Positions 9,782 through 19,160 of a stretch of 27,502 nucleotides of DNA are shown here, in pieces. Every line of letters starts with the position of its first letter. Position 1 is the stretch's first letter. The stretch comes from Flavobacterium psychrophilum (lineage in GTDB: Bacteria; Bacteroidota; Bacteroidia; Flavobacteriales; Flavobacteriaceae), in assembly GCA_945869365.1 (NCBI GenBank), contig CAMBOW010000012.1, positions 1 to 27,502 of the forward strand, written 5' to 3'. The notes under the pieces are model-generated. The model saw nothing but the letters and a program-made list of their open reading frames with translations, was not told where the DNA came from and searched no databases. The position numbers and the translations under genes are program-made.

Positions 9782-9812
9782 CAAATATATAATTTACCTT
9801 ATGATTAACCAA
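9782..9812 (-). promoter_or_regulatory. Putative secDF promoter
   Basis: On the minus strand, TATATTTG at 9789-9782 is an exact -7 match (TAnnTTTG), and TTG at 9812-9810 lies 20 nt upstream, within the known flavobacterial spacing. The start point would be near 9776, leaving a leader of about 118 nt before the ATG at 9657, unusually long for this window. Confidence 0.55.
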
Positions 9813-9829
9813 TTTATTTAGTCATTAAT

Positions 9830-9867
9830 CTCAAAAAAAGACTGCACGTTAGCAGCCTCTTTTTGAG
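9830..9867 (-). terminator. Rho-independent terminator after mdh
   Basis: Read on the minus strand, 16-bp arms at 9867-9852 and 9845-9830 pair with two G-T-type mismatches around a 6-nt loop. The right arm contains a run of seven T, the usual A-stem/T-stem terminator design. It begins 17 bp after the mdh stop codon. Confidence 0.75.
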
Positions 9868-9884
9868 TATTCATGCACTATTTA

Positions 9885-10817
9885 TTACAATACTGATTTT
9901 AAATCGGCATTCATGTTGCGCACAGCGTCAGCACTTTTGGCAAACAAGGCTTTTTCTGTGTCGTTCAAGTTGATGTCGACAATAGATTCCAACCCATTTT
10001 TTCCGATGAGACAAGGCACTCCGATGCAAATATCGCTTTGGCCATATTCTCCTTCTAGGAATACTGAACACGCAATCATTTTCTTTTGGTCGTTTAAGAT
10101 GCTGTCCACCAAATACGCTACAGAAGCTCCCGGCGCATACCACGCAGAAGTACCTAATAAACCGGTTAAGGTTGCTCCGCCCACCATGGTGTCAGCAGCT
10201 ACTTTTGCTAATGCTTCCGCAGATAAAAATTCCGAAACTGGAATTCCGTTGTAGGAAGCCAAACGCGTCAATGGGATCATGGTGGTATCCCCGTGACCGC
10301 CAATTACCATAGCCGAAACATCATTAGAAGGAACATCCAAAGCTTTGGATAAATAGTAACGGAAACGTGAACTGTCAAGCGCTCCACCCATTCCGATGAT
10401 GCGATTTTTTGGTAAACCAGTCGCTTTTAAGGCCAAGTATGTCATGGTATCCATAGGATTTGAAACCACAACCACGATAGTATTGGGCGAATGTATCAAT
10501 ACATTTTCTACTACTGATTTTACAATTCCAGCATTGATGCCAATTAATTCTTCGCGGGTCATTCCTGGTTTTCTAGGAATTCCCGAGGTAATCACGACTA
10601 CATCGCTGTTTGCTGTTTTGGCGTAATCATTGGTTACACCCGAAATCTTAGTATTAAACCCTGTGTTTGTGGCACATTGGGAGATATCCATCGCCTTGCC
10701 TTCGGCAAATCCTTCTTTGATATCCAATAGCACCACTTCACTAGCAATTCCTCTGTAGGAAATAACATCGGCACACGAAGCCCCAACATTTCCCGCTCCA
10801 ACAATAGTAACTTTCAT
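9885..10817 (-). CDS. mdh: Malate dehydrogenase, NAD-dependent
   Basis: The product has 310 residues and interconverts malate and oxaloacetate in the TCA cycle. It belongs to the lactate/malate dehydrogenase superfamily of the LDH-like MDH type. The Rossmann motif G-A-G-N-V-G is at 7-12, and Asp32 after beta-strand 2 favours NAD over NADP. The substrate loop is P-R-K-P-G-M-T-R at 81-88, with Arg82 and Arg88 as in malate-specific members. Asp148 and Arg151 are followed by the catalytic histidine in G-G-H-G-D-T (His175). The start lies 28 bp after the gyrB stop with no -7 box in between, so mdh is probably the second gene of a gyrB-mdh transcript. Confidence 0.96.
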   Translation of the reverse strand: MKVTIVGAGNVGASCADVISYRGIASEVVLLDIKEGFAEGKAMDISQCATNTGFNTKISGVTNDYAKTANSDVVVITSGIPRKPGMTREELIGINAGIVKSVVENVLIHSPNTIVVVVSNPMDTMTYLALKATGLPKNRIIGMGGALDSSRFRYYLSKALDVPSNDVSAMVIGGHGDTTMIPLTRLASYNGIPVSEFLSAEALAKVAADTMVGGATLTGLLGTSAWYAPGASVAYLVDSILNDQKKMIACSVFLEGEYGQSDICIGVPCLIGKNGLESIVDINLNDTEKALFAKSADAVRNMNADLKSVL

Positions 10818-10845
10818 TTTAATTTGATTTTAACTTAATATAAGA

Positions 10846-12882
<2,037 letters not shown>

Positions 12883-13016
12883 TTATTAACATTTTGTTTA
12901 CAGTGAAACAACTTCAAATCGCTAGGAAAATCAAGTGTTTATGTATTTTTTTGAAGAGAAAAGTTAATGCGCTGACAATGAGTGTGGTTTAAATGCAGTT
13001 GAGCGCCAAATTGCCT

Positions 13017-13466
13017 TTATTCGACAGCATGAATGGTATAGGATTTTCCATCCATTTCGAAGCAATGCCCTGCAGTTTTCCCGTAAATTTTTGTCCCCAG
13101 TGGTGATTGTGGCGAAATGGCAAAAACAGTCTCTTGCTCCACCACGATCTTGGGCAAAGCCGTTGCCATAAACAACAGCAATTGATTGACGCGCACCACA
13201 CTCCCCAAGCTAACAAGTTTGGCGTTTTCAGTTGGGTTTATCTTGGCCAAGATGGCTTTCTGTGTGTAAAATTCCAGTAACTTTTGGTTGCTTTTCTCTT
13301 GTTCCAAGTGCATCATAGACAAGGCGGTTTCGTGCTTGTCTCCGGCCGATCCTTTGGCATCATTTTGCGCATCAACGGTGAGCTCACGAATAAAGTCGTT
13401 ACAGGCGTCAATTTTATCTTGCACTTGTTGGGTGTAGCGAAAGTGAATTTCTTGCTTTAAATCCAT
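13017..13466 (-). CDS. Gre-factor-like protein (coiled coil plus GreA/B C-terminal-like domain)
   Basis: This protein of 149 residues resembles transcript-cleavage factors GreA/GreB. Residues 1-75 should form two helices. Between them G-D-K-H-E (Asp43 and Glu46) reproduces the spacing of the acidic pair at the GreA tip (E. coli G-D-L-K-E, Asp41/Glu44), which chelates the catalytic magnesium in RNA polymerase. The C-terminus has S-P-L-G-T-K-I-Y-G-K-T-A-G, matching the GreA S-P-I-A-R-A-L-I-G-K block of the FKBP-like domain. Similar short flavobacterial proteins are often labelled '3-oxoacyl-ACP synthase', which nothing here supports. It is probably the last gene of the TPR/barrel operon (41-bp gap). 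Whether it acts on RNA polymerase, as GreA, an antagonist or a divergent relative, cannot be decided from sequence. Confidence 0.7.
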   Translation of the reverse strand: MDLKQEIHFRYTQQVQDKIDACNDFIRELTVDAQNDAKGSAGDKHETALSMMHLEQEKSNQKLLEFYTQKAILAKINPTENAKLVSLGSVVRVNQLLLFMATALPKIVVEQETVFAISPQSPLGTKIYGKTAGHCFEMDGKSYTIHAVE

Positions 13467-13507
13467 GATTAGTGGGTTGCTCGAATAAGATGGGCAGTCA
13501 GCATCAA

Positions 13508-15262
13508 TTAAAAATCAAATTTATACGAAGCTCCCGCTAAAACTTGAAATCCTTGTACCGGATAATTTAACCAGCGTTCGTAGTTTTGATTCAACACATT
13601 GTTCAATTTTAGAAAAGCACCCCAACGCTCGTTGTGTTTGTAGTTGAGATGAAAATTGGCGTCTACATAACTTTTCAAAGTTTGGATATATTCAACGGGG
13701 ACCAAATTCCAGGGCATAATCATTTGGTTGCCCTGGGAATCTTTTCGTTCGCCCACAAAAAACAAAGCTGTTCCGGCTGACCATTTGGGTAAAAAAGTAA
13801 CTTCGGCATTGGCCTGCAATTCCATTTGCGGCAAATTCCAAGCATACGACTGATTGGATGGCACATACTTGGATAGCGTAGCTTGCACACCCACGGCAAT
13901 GTCTTTGCTGAGATCTGATCGCAAACCTCCAGAAACTTGAACAGTTTTGATGTTGTCGTACACCACGTCAAACGAATTTCCGAAAGTGTAAATTTCGTTA
14001 TCAGCCGCATAAACTTTTAGATAATTACTGCGAAACAGCGCCTTGTTGTTTTCTTGAATAAGTGCCGCTTTCACATCATAGCTCAAGTAACTGGCCAATT
14101 TCCCTTTGAGCCCAGCATGCAAATCAAATTGTTTGTTGGTGGGGGCAATCAACAAGGTAGGCGACACAAATGGATTAGTTTGGGCAAAACTGCGGTAGGT
14201 GTTTTGCTGTAAATCGCCATCGATACCTGCATAGAAAACCATCAGGTCACCCACCACTTTTAAGGAAGCAGCTACTTTTGGGTAGAAAAAGAATTTTGAC
14301 CCAGTCGCTTGGGTAGTTGTATTGTAGAATAATGCAGTGCCCAACGAAAATGACCAATCGTCTTGCTGCATGGCAAAACTCGGCTGAACCCCTATACTCG
14401 TTGACGAATAACTTGGTAAGGGTGAATTATCAAAATTTTTAACAAAGGAACCATTCACATGATCTAAAATAAGCGCTGTTTTAATTTCTTTGTCCGCTTG
14501 CATAAAAACCAAATCTGGTCGAACTTTGAATTGAATTTCGGATGAATTGTAGGAGTCCCAAAAACGAGTGTAATCAATGCCCACTTGCTTGAGCATAAAA
14601 TCGGTAAGCCGGAGGTTGCCCCCTATGTCAATGTGTTGAAATGTTTGGGCTTGTGCTAAGCGATCCTTTGAGATAATGTTCCAATTAATGGGTGTTTCGG
14701 GACTCATTGTAATTCCATACCAATGTTGTTTTTGTACTTGATACCCCAACTTGGCATCCCAGCTGTAGGTTTGTTTTTTGCTGCCGTAGGTCACATCAAA
14801 TCCGGATTTTAAATAAGAATCAGGCAACTCCAATCCTTTGATTCCACCTGCCGAAGACAAGTGTTTGAGGGCTGCATTGATAAAATTATGCGAATCAAAG
14901 TCGTGTGTTAAATACAAATCAGCAAGCACGGTACCGTAGTTTCCAAACCCTACACGCGCAAAATTTTCGAACAGTTTTTCTGGAGCCGCTTTATCTGCTT
15001 GTACCGCATTTCCTTTGGCGGGCACAAAAGTAGACGCCACCGGAAACGAAAAATTAGTGTACTGAATGGGTACTTTTTTGGCCGTTTCCTCATCCTCCAC
15101 AACCGGAACTTCTTTCACCTTAAACGCATCAGAAATAGTAGGCGTATAGGGTTTTACCACACTGATTACTTCGGTGCCAATGCCGTCTTTTTCTTGGGCA
15201 AAAATTGGATGAGATCCCACAACTACTAAAATTACAACCAGTAAATAAGCGTATATTTTCAT
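13508..15262 (-). CDS. Outer-membrane beta-barrel protein, TonB-dependent-receptor-like without a visible plug
   Basis: The product has 584 residues with a signal peptide (M-K-I-Y-A-Y-L-L ... F-A-Q, about 23 residues). A short conserved-looking region follows (V-K-P-Y-T-P-T-I-S-D-A-F), and from about residue 100 the sequence alternates polar and hydrophobic residues as expected for many beta-strands. The C-terminus (L-K-L-N-N-V-L-N-Q-N-Y-E-R-W, ending Y-K-F-D-F) resembles the last strands of TonB-dependent receptors. No TonB box, carboxypeptidase-like domain or plug signature is apparent, and the protein is shorter than classical receptors (usually more than 650 residues). It may be a passive porin or a structural barrel working with the TPR protein encoded 20 bp upstream. 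The substrate is unknown. Confidence 0.75.
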   Translation of the reverse strand: MKIYAYLLVVILVVVGSHPIFAQEKDGIGTEVISVVKPYTPTISDAFKVKEVPVVEDEETAKKVPIQYTNFSFPVASTFVPAKGNAVQADKAAPEKLFENFARVGFGNYGTVLADLYLTHDFDSHNFINAALKHLSSAGGIKGLELPDSYLKSGFDVTYGSKKQTYSWDAKLGYQVQKQHWYGITMSPETPINWNIISKDRLAQAQTFQHIDIGGNLRLTDFMLKQVGIDYTRFWDSYNSSEIQFKVRPDLVFMQADKEIKTALILDHVNGSFVKNFDNSPLPSYSSTSIGVQPSFAMQQDDWSFSLGTALFYNTTTQATGSKFFFYPKVAASLKVVGDLMVFYAGIDGDLQQNTYRSFAQTNPFVSPTLLIAPTNKQFDLHAGLKGKLASYLSYDVKAALIQENNKALFRSNYLKVYAADNEIYTFGNSFDVVYDNIKTVQVSGGLRSDLSKDIAVGVQATLSKYVPSNQSYAWNLPQMELQANAEVTFLPKWSAGTALFFVGERKDSQGNQMIMPWNLVPVEYIQTLKSYVDANFHLNYKHNERWGAFLKLNNVLNQNYERWLNYPVQGFQVLAGASYKFDF

Positions 15263-15282
15263 GTGATTTATTTTGGGATGAA

Positions 15283-18200
15283 TTAATTTTTTATCGACGA
15301 ATTGGTTTGGGCTTCGGCCAATTTGATGGCAGCCAATTCCTTTTCGGCTTCTTGCACTACATTGGGGAAAGCCACAAAATTTTTAGTGATACTTTCTAAA
15401 ATATAGGTGGCTTGAAAACTGTCTTTCAAGGCATAAAAATTCTTGGCCATTACAACCAAGGCTTTGGCTCCAAAATATTTATAGCCCGAATAGGCTTTGG
15501 TATATTGCTGAACCGCCAAATTGGAAGCCTCGTATTGGCCGTCTTTATTCTTAAAATACGCATCATAATACAAGGCCTCGGCAGCCAATTCGCCTTTGGC
15601 CAAACTGAGTAATTTGGCATAGGCCACTCTGGCTTTGGCTTCGTCGTTTACTTCAAATGCCGAACGGGCTACTATTATTTGCGCATCTGATTTTACCGCG
15701 CTGTCCATTTTGGGGTTCGACAACACTTTTTCAGCATAGACCACTGCATTGGCGTAGTGCTTTTGTTCATAGTAGATTTTCATCAAGTTGGATTGCGCAA
15801 ACACTACATTTTGCGGAAAATCAGCGATGGCTTCCAATCGCTTTAAGGCAGCGATGGCTGCAGCAACCGCATCCGATTTCTTGATGTAAATTTCACCCAA
15901 ACGCGCCAAGGCCTGTTCGGTATATTCGTTGCGCGGTTTGGCTACCACAAATTCATAATGTGGAATCGCATTCTCGGTGAGGCGTTCGCCAAAGTATGCT
16001 TGCGCCAAATAAAAATTGGCTTTCAAGCTGTGAATGCCCGAAGTAAATTTGGCTACATAACTACTCAAGGCGGCGATGGCTTGTTTGCTGTCATTTTGCA
16101 AATATTGTTTCTCGGCCGATTCATAGGAGTCGTTGTCTAAATCGGCATCGGTAATTTCTACAAAATCCAAGGTTTTCACCCATTGTGCATACTCGTCTAC
16201 TTTTCCATTGTCCACGTAAATGAGACGAGCAGTAGAAACAGATTCTAAGGCCTCGGCTGATCGCGGGTAATCAGCAGCAATTTTTTTAAACTTAAGCAAA
16301 GCCTGGGCGTCTTTCTCGGCATTGTAATACACCAAACCTTGTCGCAACAAAGCTTTAGAAGCATAGGAACTCGAGGGATATTCGGTAATCAATTGATCAT
16401 AGGCTTTAATGGCCAAATCAGTTTTTTTCTCGGTTACATAGGTATTGCCCAATTCAAAATACACATCATCGCGGTATTGCGATTTGGGATAAGCCGTTAC
16501 AAATTTGACTAGGTCTTCTATTTTTCGGTCATTTTTGGAAACAAAACCATAACTAATGGCTTTTTGATAGGCCGCATAATCGGCATCCAAGCCTTTAAAT
16601 TCGATCACTTTATTATAGGCATCCATAGCCGGCCAATATTTGGTAGTTACAAATCGACAATCTCCCAAGCGCAAATAAGCATCATTCAGACGTACTTTAT
16701 CGTCTTTGGCCGCCGCTACATAGTTTTGAAAATAAGTAGCCGCCTGGTCGTATTCTTTGAGTTTAAAATAAACATACGCCAAATGATAGGCGCTGTTTTT
16801 GAATTCGGGTACAGATTTGGCTTCTGCAAATGACTCAAATTGTTTAAAACTCAACAAGGATTCTTGAAAATTATCGGTTACATATTCAATTTCGGCTTTC
16901 CAAAAGGTAGCGCGTGCCCCATAAACAGGCAGTATTCCAGTCGCAATTGATTTTTTAAACAACCGCTTGGCTTCTTGAAAGTTGCCGTCTATGTACTGTT
17001 GTAAACCACAATAAAAACTCACTTTTTGATACACTTCTTTGGTGCCATAACCGCTGTTTTTATCCAACAACAGCAAAGCGCCTTGGTAATTTTTGGATGA
17101 CACATACGAATCTATTAATATCGTTTGCACTTCACCCAGGCTTGCTGAATTTGGGTATTTGCTAATAAACTGCTGCAAAACATCGGGAACCGCTTGGTAG
17201 GAATTGCCAATGTCGTAACTCAAGCGAGCATAATTTAAGTAGGCATCTTCTTGAATTTTGAGATCATACACCAACTCGGAGGCATTTTTGAACGCATTCA
17301 AAGCTTGGGGTTTTTGATCGAGTTTCAAATAACTTTCACCCAAATGGTAATAGGCATTTTGCGCTACGGCATCTTTGCCGTCTATGATTTTATTGAACTG
17401 CGAAATGGCATTGGTGTAATCCTGTTGTTTGTAGTAGGTGTAACCCAGCTGATAGAAATCGGTATTGTTCCATTTGCCTTTTTTACCTCTGTATTCTTTG
17501 AGGTGTGGCAAAGCCAAGTCATACTGTTTTAAATTGAAGTAAGATTCACCCGCAATTTTGTGCAATTGTGACTGCTCTACTGCAGTAGCTTTTGGTAAAG
17601 CAGAAAGAGCTAAATCAACGGCGGACTGAAAAGCGCCTTGTTTGAATTGCATTTCGGCTTGGTAGTACGACAGTTTTTCTTTGTATTTTTCTTCGGTAGC
17701 CAAGTCTTTAAAATAGGCATTGGCTTGGGTGTAATCTTCGTTATCATAGGCCATGTAACCCAAATAATATTTAGATTGAGTCCCAAATTCTTTTGAATTA
17801 ACTCCTTTGGCAAAATAACCCGCCGCTTCTTTTTTGGCGCCAGAAACAAACAAACAATAGGCTTTTTCAAAATAAAAACGCGCCAATTCGTCATAACTCA
17901 AATTCGATTCGTCTACACGCTGTATCCACGTTAAAGCCGGAGCATAGGCACCCGATTCAAAAAAGTATTGTGCCACTTCAAAGTAGGCTTGGTTTTGTTT
18001 GGAACTGCTGGGATAATCACGCACAAATTGTTCCATCAACAAATCGGCGTTGGGTTGCGAGAGGCGAATGGCACAATGAGCAGCAAAATAAGCGCAATCG
18101 GCTTGTACCGCTGCGGTGGTCGTTTCATGTTTTACCTGATCAAACAACAACTGAGCGCTGGCATATTGCTTGTTTTTGTACAATTCTACCGCTCGGGAAA

Positions 18201-18300
18201 AACCCTCTAATTCATGCGTATATATCGCAGATTTTTGGGCCCACAGTAGGCTGTTTTGAGTCATGAATAACAAAAGCAACAAGGGAATGATTTTTCGCAT
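15283..18300 (-). CDS. Large periplasmic TPR-repeat protein
   Basis: The product has 1005 residues, starting with a signal peptide of about 22 residues (M-R-K-I-I-P-L-L-L-L-L-F ... L-W-A-Q), so it is exported to the periplasm or outer membrane; no lipobox cysteine is seen. Nearly the whole mature protein is helical repeats of the tetratricopeptide type. The pattern A-x-x-Y-x-x-L-I-x-x-Y-P-x-S-x-Y-A near residues 625-650 is typical of the TPR_6/YbgF/BamD-like class, and more than 15 repeats are likely by length. TPR solenoids hold protein partners; the adjacent cotranscribed beta-barrel is the obvious candidate (inference). I do not recognise a characterised orthologue. It is divergent from ftsE, with a TACATTTG -7 box upstream. 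Confidence 0.85.
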   Translation of the reverse strand: MRKIIPLLLLLFMTQNSLLWAQKSAIYTHELEGFSRAVELYKNKQYASAQLLFDQVKHETTTAAVQADCAYFAAHCAIRLSQPNADLLMEQFVRDYPSSSKQNQAYFEVAQYFFESGAYAPALTWIQRVDESNLSYDELARFYFEKAYCLFVSGAKKEAAGYFAKGVNSKEFGTQSKYYLGYMAYDNEDYTQANAYFKDLATEEKYKEKLSYYQAEMQFKQGAFQSAVDLALSALPKATAVEQSQLHKIAGESYFNLKQYDLALPHLKEYRGKKGKWNNTDFYQLGYTYYKQQDYTNAISQFNKIIDGKDAVAQNAYYHLGESYLKLDQKPQALNAFKNASELVYDLKIQEDAYLNYARLSYDIGNSYQAVPDVLQQFISKYPNSASLGEVQTILIDSYVSSKNYQGALLLLDKNSGYGTKEVYQKVSFYCGLQQYIDGNFQEAKRLFKKSIATGILPVYGARATFWKAEIEYVTDNFQESLLSFKQFESFAEAKSVPEFKNSAYHLAYVYFKLKEYDQAATYFQNYVAAAKDDKVRLNDAYLRLGDCRFVTTKYWPAMDAYNKVIEFKGLDADYAAYQKAISYGFVSKNDRKIEDLVKFVTAYPKSQYRDDVYFELGNTYVTEKKTDLAIKAYDQLITEYPSSSYASKALLRQGLVYYNAEKDAQALLKFKKIAADYPRSAEALESVSTARLIYVDNGKVDEYAQWVKTLDFVEITDADLDNDSYESAEKQYLQNDSKQAIAALSSYVAKFTSGIHSLKANFYLAQAYFGERLTENAIPHYEFVVAKPRNEYTEQALARLGEIYIKKSDAVAAAIAALKRLEAIADFPQNVVFAQSNLMKIYYEQKHYANAVVYAEKVLSNPKMDSAVKSDAQIIVARSAFEVNDEAKARVAYAKLLSLAKGELAAEALYYDAYFKNKDGQYEASNLAVQQYTKAYSGYKYFGAKALVVMAKNFYALKDSFQATYILESITKNFVAFPNVVQEAEKELAAIKLAEAQTNSSIKN

Positions 18301-18321
18301 AGCAACTGGAGGTTAAAGTCT

Positions 18322-18329
18322 CAAATGTA
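18322..18329 (-). promoter_or_regulatory. Putative -7 box of the TPR operon promoter (TACATTTG)
   Basis: TACATTTG on the minus strand fits TAnnTTTG and would start transcription near 18316, about 16 nt before the TPR ATG at 18300. There is no clear -33 TTG. It would drive the TPR, barrel and Gre-like genes. Confidence 0.5.
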
Positions 18330-18424
18330 TTCTATTCTATACCCTATAACGGGTTGGCACTTCCTTTTATTATGAACATTTTTTTTAACAATAAGCAGAA
18401 TAAAATGAGGGGCTAAAATTTATT

Positions 18425-18454
18425 TTGAAACCCGACGTTTAGGTAGTACTTTTA
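18425..18454 (+). promoter_or_regulatory. Putative ftsE promoter
   Basis: TTG at 18425-18427 and TACTTTTA at 18447-18454 are separated by 19 nt, a near-consensus flavobacterial promoter (the last base of the -7 box is A, not G). The start would be near 18460, giving a leader of about 16 nt. Confidence 0.5.
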
Positions 18455-18476
18455 CCCCGTAATCAAATCTACAGCT

Positions 18477-19160
18477 ATGTCAAATTCAGTGTTAAGCCTT
18501 CAGGATGTAACCATCTACCAAGAACAAAAAGTTATTTTGAGTGAGGTGAATCTCACGGTAAATCACGGAGAGTTCATTTACATCATTGGAAAAACCGGAT
18601 CAGGAAAAAGCAGTTTAATGAAAACGCTTTACGCCGATTTACCACTCACCGAAGGCCAAGGCAGTATTGTTTCGTATGATTTGAGAAACATTAAAGAAGA
18701 CGACATCCCCTATTTGCGCAGAAAAATAGGCATTGTGTTTCAGGATTTTAAATTGTTGCCCGACCGTAGCATCAAAGAAAACATGTTGTTTGTGCTCAAA
18801 GCAACCGGTTGGGCCTCAGAACCCGAAATGCTGGAAAAAATTGACGAAGTGCTGGCTAAAGTTGACTTGAATGCAATCGCCAACAAAATGCCTCACCAAT
18901 TGTCGGGTGGAGAACAACAGCGTGTAGCCATTGCCCGTGCTTTGCTCAACGATCCCGAATTGATATTGGCCGACGAACCTACCGGTAACTTAGACCCACA
19001 AACCAGCGTAGAAGTACTAGACGTGTTGCGCAAAATTAATGCCAACGGAAAAACCATCATCATGGCCACGCACGATTACGCGCTGCTCATGAAGTTCCCG
19101 TCGAAAACCCTGAAATGTGAAGACCAAAAAATATTTGAAGTAGTTCAGAAAAGCGTTTAA
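18477..19160 (+). CDS. ftsE: FtsE-type ABC transporter ATPase
   Basis: The protein of 227 residues is a complete ABC ATPase: Walker A G-K-T-G-S-G-K-S-S at 38-46, Q-loop Gln89, signature L-S-G-G-E-Q-Q-R at 142-149, Walker B L-I-L-A-D-E-P at 162-168, and the H-loop histidine 199. Size, E-G-x-G-S-I and the F-K-L-L-P-D block after the Q-loop are typical of FtsE. FtsE works with the membrane protein FtsX at the inner face of the membrane to control cell-wall hydrolases during division. No ftsX is adjacent, so the partner must be encoded elsewhere. A related lipoprotein-exporter ATPase (LolD/MacB class) is the main alternative. The stop codon sits in the middle of a perfect terminator palindrome. 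Confidence 0.85.
   Translation: MSNSVLSLQDVTIYQEQKVILSEVNLTVNHGEFIYIIGKTGSGKSSLMKTLYADLPLTEGQGSIVSYDLRNIKEDDIPYLRRKIGIVFQDFKLLPDRSIKENMLFVLKATGWASEPEMLEKIDEVLAKVDLNAIANKMPHQLSGGEQQRVAIARALLNDPELILADEPTGNLDPQTSVEVLDVLRKINANGKTIIMATHDYALLMKFPSKTLKCEDQKIFEVVQKSV

Noticed and set aside
13508..15262. Full TonB-dependent receptor call for the barrel
   Set aside because: Only the C-terminal strands resemble that family; no plug or TonB box is visible and the protein is short, so a transport substrate cannot be claimed.
18341..18354. ACCC/GGGT inverted repeat between the TPR and ftsE genes as an operator
   Set aside because: Four-base arms around a 6-base spacer are too short to distinguish from chance.
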